Of a DNA stretch of 64,000 nucleotides, positions 40,513-50,625 are shown piece after piece. Source of the stretch: Vogesella indigofera. GTDB taxonomy: Bacteria; Pseudomonadota; Gammaproteobacteria; Burkholderiales; Chromobacteriaceae. Under the pieces are notes generated by a model. It worked only from the letters and a program-made list of their open reading frames with translations. It did no database searches and was not told where the DNA came from. The stretch's first letter is position 1. Each line of letters starts with the position of its first letter. Location of the stretch: the NCBI RefSeq assembly GCF_028548395.1, contig NZ_JAQQLA010000007.1, positions 62,001 to 126,000 of the forward strand. The letters run 5' to 3'. The position numbers and the translations under genes were made by a program.

Positions 40513-41168
40513 CTACCCGTTTCGATCTGATCGTGTTCGACTGGGACGGAACCCTGATGGATTCCACCGCCCACATCACCCGCTCCATCCAGGCCGCCTG
40601 CCAGGACCTCGGCCTGCCGATCCCGCCGCGCGAGCGCGCCAGCCACGTGATCGGCCTCGGTCTGGTCGACGCCATGCGCGTGGTGTGCCCGGGCCTGCCG
40701 GAGCCGCGCTACCAGGACATGGTGCAGGCCTACCGCCACCACTATCTGGCCGGCGACGAGACCATCGAGCTGTTCGATGGCGTGGCCGAAGGGTTGGCCG
40801 CACTGGAAGCCACCGGCTACCTGCTGGCGGTGGCCACCGGCAAGAGCCGTGTTGGCCTGGACCGTGCGCTGAGCGTCACCGGCCTGGCACCACACTTCCT
40901 CACCACCCGTACCGTCGACGAGTGCCACTCCAAGCCTCATCCGCAGATGCTGCTGGACATCACCGCGCAGCTGGGTGTCGCACCGGAGCGCACGCTGATG
41001 GTCGGCGATACCACCCACGACCTGCAGATGGCGCTCAACGCCGCCACCCTCAGCGTCGGCGTCAGCTACGGCGCGCATCCGGTGGAAGACCTGCTCGATT
41101 GCGAACCGCTGGCGATTTTCGACGTCTTTGACGATCTGCAGCAATGGCTGATCCAGCAGCGCAGCTGA
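40509..41168 (+). CDS. HAD-superfamily phosphatase, phosphoglycolate phosphatase-like
   Basis: A 219-residue HAD-IA hydrolase. Motif I FDWDGTLMDS has the nucleophile D11 and acid D13; motif II threonine is in VATGKS, the lysine is in SKPHP, and motif IV is GDTTHD. A helical cap lies between about 20 and 85. The natural substrate is unknown; Gph-like activity is only a family guess. It starts inside the rluC stop (ATGA) and overlaps the Rieske gene by 25 bases, so the three are co-expressed. Confidence 0.9.
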   Translation: MTTRFDLIVFDWDGTLMDSTAHITRSIQAACQDLGLPIPPRERASHVIGLGLVDAMRVVCPGLPEPRYQDMVQAYRHHYLAGDETIELFDGVAEGLAALEATGYLLAVATGKSRVGLDRALSVTGLAPHFLTTRTVDECHSKPHPQMLLDITAQLGVAPERTLMVGDTTHDLQMALNAATLSVGVSYGAHPVEDLLDCEPLAIFDVFDDLQQWLIQQRS

Positions 41169-41506
41169 TCTGCGACGCCGACGCCCTGCAGGACGGCGGC
41201 AACGGCGTGCGCTTCGAGTTCCGGCAGCACGGCGAAACGGCCGCCGCATTTGTCATTCGTCATGGCGGCGTGGTATACGGCTACCTCAACCGCTGCCGTC
41301 ACGTACCGGTGGAGCTGGACTGGCAGGAAGGCCGCTTCTTTGACGGCGACGGCGACTACCTGATCTGCAGCATGCACGGCGCGCTGTACCTGCCGGACAA
41401 CGGCTACTGCGTTGCCGGCCCCTGCCGCGGACTATCGTTGCAGTCGCTCGCGATCGCCGAGCGCGAGGGTCGGATATACTATTTGCCGCAAGCCGACGGC
41501 GCCTGA
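41144..41506 (+). CDS. Small Rieske [2Fe-2S] protein
   Basis: A 120-residue soluble protein made of a single Rieske domain. The cluster ligands are C51 and H53 in CRHVPVELDW and C75 and H78 in CSMHG. No oxygenase domain and no membrane helix are present, so it resembles free ferredoxin-like Rieske proteins rather than bc1 or dioxygenase subunits. Its redox partner is unknown. The 25-base overlap with the HAD gene and its place before sppA recur in beta-proteobacteria, which suggests a shared but undefined task. Confidence 0.88.
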   Translation: MADPAAQLICDADALQDGGNGVRFEFRQHGETAAAFVIRHGGVVYGYLNRCRHVPVELDWQEGRFFDGDGDYLICSMHGALYLPDNGYCVAGPCRGLSLQSLAIAEREGRIYYLPQADGA

Positions 41507-41513
41507 TGCGCCT

Positions 41514-41526
41514 TGCGGCCAACGTT
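41514..41526 (+). repeat. Single intergenic copy of the 13-mer repeat
   Basis: Exact TGCGGCCAACGTT in the 39-base gap between the Rieske gene and sppA, just before the sppA ribosome site. Confidence 0.8.
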
Positions 41527-41545
41527 GCGGAAGATTGAGGCAAGC

Positions 41546-42478
41546 ATGGAGCAAGAACCCAAATGGGAGCGCCAGCTGATTGAAAAGCTGGCTGGCGCGG
41601 CACTGCTGGAACAGAAACGCACCCGCCAGTGGAAGACCTTCTTCCGCCTGGTGTGGCTGCTGCTGATCGGCACGCTGCTGGCACTGTTTTTCTGGCAGGA
41701 CGAACAGGACAGCGGCACGCTGGGCGGCAAGCACACCGCGGTTATCTCGCTGGACGGCGCCATCGACAGCGAAAACAATGCCAGCGGCCGGCTGCTGGAA
41801 GGACTGGAGCACGCCTACAACGATCGCAATACCAAGGGCATCATCATCCGCGCCAACAGTCCCGGCGGCAGCCCGGTGCTGTCCGGCATCGCCAATGACG
41901 AAATCCGCCGTCTGAAAAAGCTGCACCCCACCATTCCGCTGCACTTAGTGGTGGAAGAAGTGTGTGCCTCCGGCTGCTACTACATCGCCGCCGCCGCCGA
42001 CAAGATTCACGTCGACAAGGCCAGCATCATCGGCTCCATCGGCGTGGTGTCGGACGGCTTCGGCTTCGACAAGGCGATCGAGAAGCTCGGTATCGAGCGC
42101 CGGCTGACCACCGCCGGCAGCAACAAGGCGATGAACGACCCGTTCTCGCCGCGTGATCCGCAGCAGCAGGCCATCCACCAGTCGCTGCTCGACGAAATTC
42201 ACCAGCAGTTCATCGCGGTAGTGAAACAGGGGCGCGGCAACCGGCTGAAGGCCGACGCCGAAGTCTTCAGCGGCCGGGTGTGGCTGGGCAGCAGCAGCAT
42301 CGCGCTGGGGCTGGCAGATGACCTGGGTTCGGTCAGCTCGGTGGCCCGCGAGCAGATCCAGGCCGAAGAGCTGGTCGACTTTACCCCCAGCGACGGCCTC
42401 GGCAACTTTTTTGCCAAGCGCATCGGCGTCAGCTTTGCCGGCGGCATCCGTGCGCTGTTCGACACCCGCCTTTTCTGA
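41546..42478 (+). CDS. sppA: S49 family signal peptide peptidase SppA (short form)
   Basis: A 310-residue inner-membrane serine peptidase that degrades cleaved signal peptides. A cytoplasmic N-terminus is followed by one membrane helix (about 33-53). The protease domain has the nucleophile serine in VCASGCYY and the general-base lysine in GSNKAMNDPF. It is half the length of E. coli SppA (618) and corresponds to the single-domain form that assembles as an octamer. ATG 41546 follows GAGG. It is co-oriented with the rluC block and motD. Confidence 0.92.
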   Translation: MEQEPKWERQLIEKLAGAALLEQKRTRQWKTFFRLVWLLLIGTLLALFFWQDEQDSGTLGGKHTAVISLDGAIDSENNASGRLLEGLEHAYNDRNTKGIIIRANSPGGSPVLSGIANDEIRRLKKLHPTIPLHLVVEEVCASGCYYIAAAADKIHVDKASIIGSIGVVSDGFGFDKAIEKLGIERRLTTAGSNKAMNDPFSPRDPQQQAIHQSLLDEIHQQFIAVVKQGRGNRLKADAEVFSGRVWLGSSSIALGLADDLGSVSSVAREQIQAEELVDFTPSDGLGNFFAKRIGVSFAGGIRALFDTRLF

Positions 42479-42497
42479 TCTCTGACACGGAGCATTC

Positions 42498-43310
42498 ATG
42501 GCACGACGCCGCAAACAGGAAGAAGTCCACGAAAACCACGAACGCTGGCTGGTTTCCTACGCCGACTTCATCACCCTGCTGTTTGCCTTCTTCGTCGTGA
42601 TGTATGCCATTTCGCAGGTCAACGAAGGCAAGTACCGGGTGTTGTCGACGTCGATGATCGACGCCTTCCGCAGCGGCAACCTGGCGATCCAGGCCACGCC
42701 GCCGTCCGGCAACGCCAACACCATGATCGAGATCCCCAATACCAAGCCGATCGCCACCGCGGTCGAGGGGCAGCAGCGGCTGCAGGAACGTGCACGCCTG
42801 AAACAGCTGGCCGCCGACATCGGCAAGAGCCTGGCACCGCTGATGCAGGGCGGTCAGGTCAGCATGCGTCAGGACGACGAAGGCATCCACATCGAGATCA
42901 AGGACACCGCACTGTTCCCGGTCGGCCAGGCGCTGCCGTCCGGCAATTCGCCGCAGATCCTGTCGGCGGTGGCGCAGCAGCTGGCGCAGGTGCCGAACGA
43001 GGTGCGGGTGGAAGGCTTTACCGACAACATCCCGATCCGCAACGCCTTCTTCCCGTCCAACTGGGAACTGTCCGCCGCCCGCGCCGGCAGCATCGTGCGT
43101 CTGTTCATGGAAAACGGCATCGCGCCGGAGCGGTTGGTGGCCGTCGGCCGCGCCGAGACCATGCCGGTGGCCAACAACACCTCCGCCGATGGCCGCGCTC
43201 GCAACCGCCGCGTGGCGATCACCATCATTGCCAAGACCAGCGGCAAGAGCGAGGACATCAGCGCCGCGACCGCGAGCAACCTGCTGCCGACTTCGGCCAC
43301 CGCCCCCTGA
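42498..43310 (+). CDS. motD: Flagellar motor stator protein MotD (MotB-like)
   Basis: A 270-residue stator component. The single membrane helix (about 19-41, LVSYADFITLLFAFFVVMY) carries the proton-binding aspartate D23. The OmpA-like peptidoglycan-binding domain spans about 140-250 (VEGFTDNIPI, NWELSAARA, GRARNRRVAI). The opening MARRRKQEEVHENHERW is closer to Pseudomonas MotD than to MotB. Unlike Pseudomonas, motC is not adjacent: sppA lies upstream and a nitroreductase-like gene downstream. Its MotA/MotC partner must lie elsewhere. Confidence 0.9.
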   Translation: MARRRKQEEVHENHERWLVSYADFITLLFAFFVVMYAISQVNEGKYRVLSTSMIDAFRSGNLAIQATPPSGNANTMIEIPNTKPIATAVEGQQRLQERARLKQLAADIGKSLAPLMQGGQVSMRQDDEGIHIEIKDTALFPVGQALPSGNSPQILSAVAQQLAQVPNEVRVEGFTDNIPIRNAFFPSNWELSAARAGSIVRLFMENGIAPERLVAVGRAETMPVANNTSADGRARNRRVAITIIAKTSGKSEDISAATASNLLPTSATAP

Positions 43311-43337
43311 ATTACTGCCAAGAGAGAGATCCTCCAC

Positions 43338-43928
43338 ATGAGCACACCTGTCAGCCACGCCGCGCTGGAACAACTGTTCCTCAATGCCCGCACCCACACC
43401 CACTGGCAAGACCGCCCGGTCAGCAAGGAAACCCTGCACCAGCTGTTCGAGCTGATGAAAATGGCACCGACCAGCGCCAACTGCTCGCCGGCACGCCTGG
43501 TGTTCGTGCAGTCGCCGGAAGCCAAGGCCAGGCTCAAGCCCTGCCTATCGGAAGGCAACCGCGACAAGACCATGGCCGCACCGGTCACCGTGATTGTCGC
43601 CATGGATATGCAGTTCTACGAACAACTGCCGCGCCTGTTCCCGCACACCGACGCCCGCAGCTGGTTCGCCGGCAACGACGCCGTGATCCAGAGCACCGCC
43701 ATGCGCAACAGCTCACTGCAGGGCGCCTACCTGATCATGGCCGCCCGCGCGCTGGGGCTGGACTGCGGCCCGATGTCAGGCTTCGACAACGCCGCCGTGG
43801 ACGCCGCCTTCTTCCCGCAAGGCGACATCAAGAGCAACTTCCTGATCAACCTCGGCTACGGTGACGCCAGCAAGCTGTTCCCGCGCGCACCACGCCTCGG
43901 TTTTGACGACGCCTGCCAGATCCTTTAA
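43338..43928 (+). CDS. RutE/HadB-like malonic semialdehyde reductase (nitroreductase family)
   Basis: A 196-residue flavin-dependent reductase of the nitroreductase superfamily. It matches the RutE group, which reduces malonic semialdehyde in pyrimidine degradation: [63 protein letters not shown] (in parts) and NLGYGD. No other rut gene is present, so it may act in general aldehyde or nitro-compound detoxification. It is followed after 44 bases by pyrD. Confidence 0.88.
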   Translation: MSTPVSHAALEQLFLNARTHTHWQDRPVSKETLHQLFELMKMAPTSANCSPARLVFVQSPEAKARLKPCLSEGNRDKTMAAPVTVIVAMDMQFYEQLPRLFPHTDARSWFAGNDAVIQSTAMRNSSLQGAYLIMAARALGLDCGPMSGFDNAAVDAAFFPQGDIKSNFLINLGYGDASKLFPRAPRLGFDDACQIL

Positions 43929-43972
43929 CCCTGTTGTGGCGCGAGCCGCGCTCGCACCTTACGGAGAAAGCC

Positions 43973-45001
43973 ATGCTTTACCCGCTGTTACGCCCCTTGC
44001 TGTTCCGCACCGATGCCGAATCCGCACATGAAACCACCCTGTCGCTGCTGGATACCGCGTATCGCCTGCAATTGACCGGCTTGCTTAGCCGCAAGGTTGG
44101 CCGCAATCCGGTAAAAGCCATGGGCCTGACCTTCCCCAACCCGGTCGGCCTCGCCGCCGGCCTGGACAAGAACGGCGACCACATCGACGCCCTCGCCGCG
44201 CTCGGCTTCGGCTTCATCGAGATCGGCACCGTGACGCCGCGCCCGCAGGACGGCAACCCCAAGCCGCGCCTGTTCCGTGTGCCGGAGTACGAAGGCATCA
44301 TCAACCGCATGGGCTTCAATAACAAGGGCGTCGACGCGCTACTGGAGAACGTGCGCAACAGCCACTTCCAGGGCATCCTCGGCATCAATATCGGCAAGAA
44401 CGCCAGCACCCCGATCGAGAACGCCAAGGACGACTACCTGACCTGCCTCGACAAGGTGTACGAGTGCGCCAGCTACGTCACCGTCAACATCTCCTCGCCC
44501 AACACCAAGAACTTGCGCCAGCTGCAGCAGTCCGATGAACTGGGCGAGCTGCTCGCCGCGCTGAAGAACCGCCAGTCGCGCCTGGCCGACCAGCACGGCC
44601 GCTACGTGCCGCTGGCGGTGAAGATCGCGCCGGATCTGGACGCCGAACAGACGCAGGAGATCGCCCGCCTGCTGACCGAGCACCAGCTGGACGCGGTGAT
44701 CGCCACCAACACCACGCTGTCGCGCAGCGAGATCGCCGGCCATCCGCTGCAAGGCGAGGCTGGCGGCCTGTCCGGCGCGCCGGTGCGCGAGCGCTCGACG
44801 CAGCTGATCCGCAACCTGGCGCGGGCGCTGGACGGCGCGCTGCCGATCATCGGTGTCGGCGGTATCCTGTCCGGGGCCGACGCCCAGGAGAAGATCGACG
44901 CCGGCGCCACGCTGGTACAGCTGTACTCCGGTCTGATCTACCGCGGCCCGGGCCTGATCAACGAATGCGCCGAAGCACTGCGCGGCAAGCGCCACGGCTG
45001 A
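43973..45001 (+). CDS. pyrD: Dihydroorotate dehydrogenase (quinone), class 2
   Basis: A 342-residue FMN enzyme of the inner membrane that oxidises dihydroorotate to orotate and passes electrons to quinone. The N-terminal helices ([16 protein letters not shown]) mark class 2. FMN and substrate motifs are [10 protein letters not shown], the catalytic serine in [12 protein letters not shown], and IGVGGI. ATG 43973 has GGAG upstream. The 13-mer repeat occurs in frame at 44093-44105 as Lys-Val-Gly-Arg, in the variable linker after the membrane-binding helices, where sequence is free to drift. Confidence 0.97.
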   Translation: MLYPLLRPLLFRTDAESAHETTLSLLDTAYRLQLTGLLSRKVGRNPVKAMGLTFPNPVGLAAGLDKNGDHIDALAALGFGFIEIGTVTPRPQDGNPKPRLFRVPEYEGIINRMGFNNKGVDALLENVRNSHFQGILGINIGKNASTPIENAKDDYLTCLDKVYECASYVTVNISSPNTKNLRQLQQSDELGELLAALKNRQSRLADQHGRYVPLAVKIAPDLDAEQTQEIARLLTEHQLDAVIATNTTLSRSEIAGHPLQGEAGGLSGAPVRERSTQLIRNLARALDGALPIIGVGGILSGADAQEKIDAGATLVQLYSGLIYRGPGLINECAEALRGKRHG

Positions 45002-45026
45002 CACCCAGCCCATGAAAGGGAGCATC

Positions 45027-45497
45027 ATGAACCGCAGACTACTGCAACTGAGCGGCATCGCCCTGCTGGCCGCCGGTCTGGCCACCGGCTGCGCCAACAC
45101 CTCCGACTCCGGCCAGGTCTACAGCAAGGACCAGATGCGCCAGGCGCACGTGGTCGAATTCGGCCAGGTGATCGCCGTCAAGAACGTGCTGATGGAAGGC
45201 AACCGCAACGAGCTGCTGACCATGGGCGGCACCGCGCTGGGCGGCTTGGCCGGCAGCAATATCGGCAAGGGTAGCGGCGCCGGCGCCGGTGCCATCGTCG
45301 GCGCTATCGCCGGCGGACTGGCAGCACAATCGGCGCAGCAGTCGCTGAACACCAAGCCGGCGCTGGAAATCACGGTAAAACTGGATAACGGTGGCAAGAT
45401 GCTGTCCATCGTGCAGGAAGCCGATGTCCCATTCAGCCAGGGCCAGCGCGTGCGGGTACTCAGCGGCGGTGGCACCACCCGCGTCAGCCCGCTGTAA
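45027..45497 (+). CDS. Glycine-zipper outer-membrane lipoprotein (SlyB-like)
   Basis: A 156-residue lipoprotein. The signal peptide ends in the lipobox LATGC with C22 as the lipidated residue; the next residues (Ala-Asn) favour outer-membrane sorting. A glycine-zipper segment (about 70-105, GGLAGSNIGKGSGAGAGAIV and after) resembles SlyB/Pcp. A small beta-rich C-terminal part follows. ATG 45027 has AGGGAG before it. It is 25 bases after pyrD, probably in the same transcript, and ends at a strong terminator. Confidence 0.88.
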   Translation: MNRRLLQLSGIALLAAGLATGCANTSDSGQVYSKDQMRQAHVVEFGQVIAVKNVLMEGNRNELLTMGGTALGGLAGSNIGKGSGAGAGAIVGAIAGGLAAQSAQQSLNTKPALEITVKLDNGGKMLSIVQEADVPFSQGQRVRVLSGGGTTRVSPL

Positions 45498-45512
45498 ACG
45501 GGCAGCGCCCGC

Positions 45513-45543
45513 AAAAAAAACAGGCACTCGAGGTGCCTGTTTT
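45513..45543. terminator. Bidirectional terminator between the lipoprotein gene and bpt
   Basis: CAGGCAC/GTGCCTG stem extended by A8 and T4 runs. On the minus strand it ends in T8, suiting the fur-aat-bpt operon. Confidence 0.9.
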
Positions 45544-45549
45544 CATGAC

Positions 45550-45562
45550 AAGGTTGGCCGCA
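45550..45562 (-). repeat. Single intergenic copy of the 13-mer repeat
   Basis: Exact AAGGTTGGCCGCA between the terminator and the bpt stop codon. Confidence 0.8.
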
Positions 45563-45563
45563 A

Positions 45564-46289
45564 TCAGGGCTCGAACGCGCGCCAGCGGCCATCGTCCAGC
45601 CGCTCCAGCGGCCGGTAGCGCGTCTTGTAGGCCATCTTCGGCGATTCAGCGATCCAGTAGCCGAGATAGAGATAGGACAACTGCAGCCGGCGCGCGAGAT
45701 CCACCTGCCACAGCACGTTGTAAACACCGTACGCGGTGCGCGGCTGGTCCGGATCGAAAAAGGTATACACCGCAGACAGGCCGTCATCCAGCCGGTCGAT
45801 CAGGCTGACCATGCGCAGCACGCCCTGCTCGCGAAACTCCACCAGCCAGCTCTCGACCCGGCTCTTCAGGATGAACTCCGCATACTGCCCCGGATCATCC
45901 TCCGACATGCCGCCACCGTCGTGGCGCGCCTGTTGATAGCGGCGGTACAGCTGGAAATGCTCGTCGACAAAGCCGAGCGGCAGGATGCGCGTACTCAGCT
46001 CGCCATGGCGGCGCAACGCGCGGCGCTGGCTGCGGTCCGGCACGAAGCGCGCCACCGGGATGCGCACCGGCACACAGGCGCGGCAGGCATCGCAATACGG
46101 CCGGTAGGTGAAGTGGCCGCTGCGCCGGAAGCCCAGCCCTACCAGCTGACTGTAGACCGTGCTGTCGATCGCTTCCGCCGGCACCGCAACCTGGGAGCGG
46201 GCCTGGCGGTCATCCAGGTAGCTGCAGGCATACGGGGCCGTGGCGTAGAAATGGATGATGGCAATGGCGTCGTTATCGCGATGGCTCAT
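45564..46289 (-). CDS. bpt: Aspartate/glutamate leucyltransferase (Bpt), N-degron pathway
   Basis: A 241-residue tRNA-dependent aminoacyltransferase of the ATE family. Bacterial Bpt adds leucine to proteins with N-terminal Asp or Glu, marking them for ClpAP with ClpS. The N-terminal ATE domain has the cysteine cluster CDACRACVP near 70-78. The GNAT-like C-terminal domain includes [14 protein letters not shown] and [20 protein letters not shown] 46289 lies 17 bases inside aat, so translation is coupled. An arginyltransferase role (eukaryotic Ate1) is less likely in bacteria. Confidence 0.9.
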   Translation of the reverse strand: MSHRDNDAIAIIHFYATAPYACSYLDDRQARSQVAVPAEAIDSTVYSQLVGLGFRRSGHFTYRPYCDACRACVPVRIPVARFVPDRSQRRALRRHGELSTRILPLGFVDEHFQLYRRYQQARHDGGGMSEDDPGQYAEFILKSRVESWLVEFREQGVLRMVSLIDRLDDGLSAVYTFFDPDQPRTAYGVYNVLWQVDLARRLQLSYLYLGYWIAESPKMAYKTRYRPLERLDDGRWRAFEP

Positions 46290-46977
46290 GATCGTAGACG
46301 TAATCCCACACTGTATCCGGCAATGGACAACGCAGCAGCTGCTGCACCCGGGCGACAAACAGCTCCCGCCCGATCAGGCGCGCACCAAGGCTGGCGAGGT
46401 GCGCGGTCGGCATCTGGCAATCGATCAGCCCGACACCGTGGGCAAACAGATGCTGTGCCATGTGGATGAAGGCGATCTTGGAGGCGTCGCGCCGGCAGTG
46501 AAACATCGACTCGCCGTAGAACATGCCGCCGATGGCGACACCGTACAGCCCGCCGGCCAGCTCGTCGTCCATCCACACTTCAAAGGAATGGGCATAACCC
46601 TGCCGATGCAATTCAGTATAGGCGGCGATCATCTCCGCGGTGATCCAGGTGCCGCCCTGCTCGTCGCGCTGCACGGCGCAAGCCTGCATCACGGCGCCGA
46701 AGGCACGGTCGGTGGTCACGCGGTAGCGGCGGTTGCGCAGCACCTTGGCCATCGAGCGCGAGACTTTTAGGGCGCCCGGTTCCACCACCATGCGCTGTGA
46801 CGGCGACCACCACAGGATGGGGTCTTCCGGGGAGAACCAGGGAAAGATGCCGTGAGAATATCCGGCAAGCAGACGGGCAACGGACAGGTCGCCGCCGGCG
46901 GCCAGCAAGCCATCCGGCTCGGCCATTGCCAGCGACACGGGCGGGAATTCCAGACTCCGCCCAAGCCAGGGAATCAT
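46273..46977 (-). CDS. aat: Leucyl/phenylalanyl-tRNA-protein transferase
   Basis: A 234-residue transferase that adds Leu or Phe from tRNA to proteins with N-terminal Lys or Arg, making them N-degron substrates of ClpS-ClpAP. Motifs: [32 protein letters not shown] and [15 protein letters not shown]. The start overlaps the fur stop by 4 bases and its end overlaps the bpt start, so fur, aat and bpt form one operon covering both secondary and tertiary destabilising residues. Confidence 0.96.
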   Translation of the reverse strand: MIPWLGRSLEFPPVSLAMAEPDGLLAAGGDLSVARLLAGYSHGIFPWFSPEDPILWWSPSQRMVVEPGALKVSRSMAKVLRNRRYRVTTDRAFGAVMQACAVQRDEQGGTWITAEMIAAYTELHRQGYAHSFEVWMDDELAGGLYGVAIGGMFYGESMFHCRRDASKIAFIHMAQHLFAHGVGLIDCQMPTAHLASLGARLIGRELFVARVQQLLRCPLPDTVWDYVYDHEPSR

Positions 46978-47414
46978 CGACGGAAAGGCTTGCGCTCGCT
47001 CTTGCTGCAGTCTTCGCATTCACCGTACAGATAGAGCGAGTGGTCCTGGATACTGAAACCGTGCTGCGCGGCGATCTGGTTCTGCAATTCCTCGATTTTC
47101 GGGTCGAAAAACTCGGTCACCTTGCCGCAGCGGTAGCACACCATGTGGTCATGGTGACCGCCTTCGTTCAACTCGTAGACCGCCTTGCCGGATTCGAAGT
47201 GGTGACGAATCAGGATACCGGCCTGTTCGAACTGGGTCAGCACGCGATAGATGGTGGCCAGACCGATATCCGCATCTTCGGCGATCAGCTTCTTGTACAC
47301 GTCCTCGGCCGACAGATGGCGATCCTTGCTGTTCTCGAACAGCTCCATGATACGCAGGCGCGGGCCGGTTGCTTTCAGGCCGATGTCTTTAAGATGGCTG
47401 GCTTTGTTCATCAT
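46974..47414 (-). CDS. fur: Ferric uptake regulator Fur
   Basis: A 146-residue metal-dependent repressor. The winged-helix domain (about 1-85, with LATIYRVLTQFEQAGI) and dimerisation domain (HHDHMVCYRCGKVTEF, later CEDC) are typical. Regulatory metal ligands in HHDH and the two cysteine pairs are intact. ATG 47414 or the next codon 47411 is the start; ribosome site is poor. It is divergent from bamE with 86 bases between starts. No clear Fur box was found in this gap. It heads the fur-aat-bpt operon, an unusual place for Fur. Confidence 0.96.
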   Translation of the reverse strand: MMNKASHLKDIGLKATGPRLRIMELFENSKDRHLSAEDVYKKLIAEDADIGLATIYRVLTQFEQAGILIRHHFESGKAVYELNEGGHHDHMVCYRCGKVTEFFDPKIEELQNQIAAQHGFSIQDHSLYLYGECEDCSKSERKPFRR

Positions 47415-47500
47415 GGGGGGTGGGTATCTTTGGTGAGTGGTCTTACAGTATGATAAAACCTTTTCCAGGATTCCCCAACCCGTACGGTGGTGTGGTCACG

Positions 47501-48684
<1,184 letters not shown>

Positions 48685-48702
48685 TGCCCGCACCGCACTG
48701 AG

Positions 48703-49674
48703 ATGTCGGCACGCACGCTGCTGATCCTGCTGGCCAGCCTCACCGGGCTGGCCTTCTTTATTTCCCTGCTCGCCGGCGAACACGCCACGGCCAGGCTGGC
48801 CGCCCTGCTGGCGCTGCCCGGCCACGATGCGCTGGAGCGCGAGCTGTTGTTGGCGCTGCGCCTGCCGCGCGTGCTCAGCGCCGCCGCCGCCGGCGCGCTG
48901 CTGGCCACCGCCGGCCTCGCCATCCAGGCCCGCTTTCACAATGACTTGGCCGAGCCGGGCCTGATCGGCATCTCCGGCGGCGCGGCACTGGCCGCCGCAC
49001 TGGCACTGGCCGCCCACTGGCCGACGCTGGCGGTCTCCATCGCCGCCTTTGGCGGGGCGCTGGCGGCACTGCTGCTGGTCAGCCATCTGGCCCGCGGCCG
49101 CGCCACCGCCACGCTGATTCTGGCCGGCGTCGCCGTCAACGCGCTGTGCGGCAGCCTGTTGACGCTGCTGATCAGCACCCTGCCCGACGGCGCGCTGCGC
49201 AGTGTCACCTTCTGGCTGATGGGCAGCTTTGCCGGCAGCGACGGCCGCCAGGCCTGGCTGCTGGTGCTGCTGGCCGTCGCCGTCACCGTGGCGCTGCAGC
49301 GCCAGGGCCGTTTCCTGCAGGCGCTGCAACTGGGCGACCGTGCCGCGTTCTACAGCGGCTTCAACATTGGCCGCAATGGTGCCATCACCATCGCGCTGGC
49401 GGCGCTGGCCGCCGGCGTGGTGGTGTCGCAGTGCGGCATGGTCGGTTTTGTCGGGCTGATGGCACCGCACATCCTGCGCCGCCTGACCGGGCTGCACCTG
49501 CCGACGCTGCTGAAGCTGGCACCACTGGCCGGCGCCCTGCTCACGCTGCTGGCCGATCTGGCCGCGCGCGAACTGCTGTACCCGGCCGAGCTGCCGGTGG
49601 GGGTGATCACCAGCCTCGCCGGTGCGCCGTTCTTCCTGTATCTGCTGACCCGCAAGCGGCCAACCCATGCTTGA
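48703..49674 (+). CDS. FecCD-family ABC transporter permease
   Basis: A 323-residue inner-membrane permease of the BtuC/FecCD/HmuU type with about nine or ten membrane helices. It carries the conserved LPRVLSAAAAGALLATAG and GFVGLMAPHILRRL segments, the latter contacting the ATPase. Such importers take up cobalamin, haem or ferric siderophores. Upstream dapB ends 18 bases before it. The ATPase gene overlaps by 8 bases. No periplasmic binding protein or TonB receptor gene is next to it, so the substrate is open. Confidence 0.9.
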   Translation: MSARTLLILLASLTGLAFFISLLAGEHATARLAALLALPGHDALERELLLALRLPRVLSAAAAGALLATAGLAIQARFHNDLAEPGLIGISGGAALAAALALAAHWPTLAVSIAAFGGALAALLLVSHLARGRATATLILAGVAVNALCGSLLTLLISTLPDGALRSVTFWLMGSFAGSDGRQAWLLVLLAVAVTVALQRQGRFLQALQLGDRAAFYSGFNIGRNGAITIALAALAAGVVVSQCGMVGFVGLMAPHILRRLTGLHLPTLLKLAPLAGALLTLLADLAARELLYPAELPVGVITSLAGAPFFLYLLTRKRPTHA

Positions 49675-50413
49675 GATCCGCCAGCTGTCGCTGCGCCACC
49701 CCGCCCCGCTGCACGACATCAGCTTTGCCTGCGCCGCGGGCGAAGTCACCGTCATCCTCGGCCCCAACGGCGCCGGCAAGAGCACGCTGCTGCACGCCAT
49801 CGGCGGCTATTACCCGGCCGCGGCGGGCGAGGTCCGGCTCGCCGGCGAACCCCTCGCCGGCATCGACGCCGCCCGCCTCGCCAGCTGCCGCGCGCTGGTC
49901 GAACAGCATCCGGCGCGACCGGCGGGCATGCGTGTGGCCGATCTGCTGCATATCGGCGTGGCGCACGCGGATCACGCGATGCTGGCGCAGGCGCTGGCCC
50001 TGTGCGGCTGCCAGACACTGCTGGCGCGCGACTGCGCCAGCCTGTCCGGCGGCGAACTGCAGCGCGTGCACCTGGCGCGGGCGCTGCACCAGCTACTGGC
50101 CAGCAAGGCCGCGCAGCGCTACCTGCTGCTGGACGAGCCCACCGCCGCGCTGGATATCGGCGCCGCCAACCAGCAGCTGGCAACCCTGCGGCAGCTGGCA
50201 CAGCGCTGGCAGTTGGGTATGGTCGCGGTGCTGCACGACGTCAACCTGGCATTGCGCCATGCCGACAAGGTGCTACTGCTCAAGGACGGCGTGCAAATCG
50301 CCCATGGCGACACGGCACAGGTGATGACGCAAAGCCGGCTGGAACAGGTCTACGACACCCGCCTCGCCGAGCTGAGCGATCGCCACGGCCAGCGCGCCTT
50401 CATCGCCTGCTGA
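49667..50413 (+). CDS. ABC transporter ATPase, HmuV/BtuD-like
   Basis: A 248-residue ATPase partner of the upstream permease. Walker A GPNGAGKST, Q-loop in VEQH, signature LSGGELQR, Walker B LLLDEP and the switch histidine in VLHDVNLAL are complete. The LHDVNLAL and region after Walker B are typical of haem (HmuV) and cobalamin ATPases. It overlaps the permease end by 8 bases. Hemin is a slightly better guess than cobalamin from wording, but this is not proof. Confidence 0.9.
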   Translation: MLEIRQLSLRHPAPLHDISFACAAGEVTVILGPNGAGKSTLLHAIGGYYPAAAGEVRLAGEPLAGIDAARLASCRALVEQHPARPAGMRVADLLHIGVAHADHAMLAQALALCGCQTLLARDCASLSGGELQRVHLARALHQLLASKAAQRYLLLDEPTAALDIGAANQQLATLRQLAQRWQLGMVAVLHDVNLALRHADKVLLLKDGVQIAHGDTAQVMTQSRLEQVYDTRLAELSDRHGQRAFIAC

Positions 50414-50625
50414 GACGGCAAGCGGAGGCCGATGGTCACCCGTCGACGACACAAGAAAAGCCTATCGAAGCCCGGCAACATTGTGCGCACCAAATTCAAA
50501 ATGTCATAAAGAGCTGCCGGAGCGACGTCGCCACAGGCTACAATCGGCCAACCACCAGCGTTGCCGGCACCATCCGCGCGCCGCAACGCTTAGCCTTTAC
50601 CGCGTCGTCCGTTCCGAGCCACCGC

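Noticed and set aside
47415..47500. A Fur box between fur and bamE
   Set aside because: No sequence close to the 19-bp GATAATGATWATCATTATC consensus is present in the 86-base gap.
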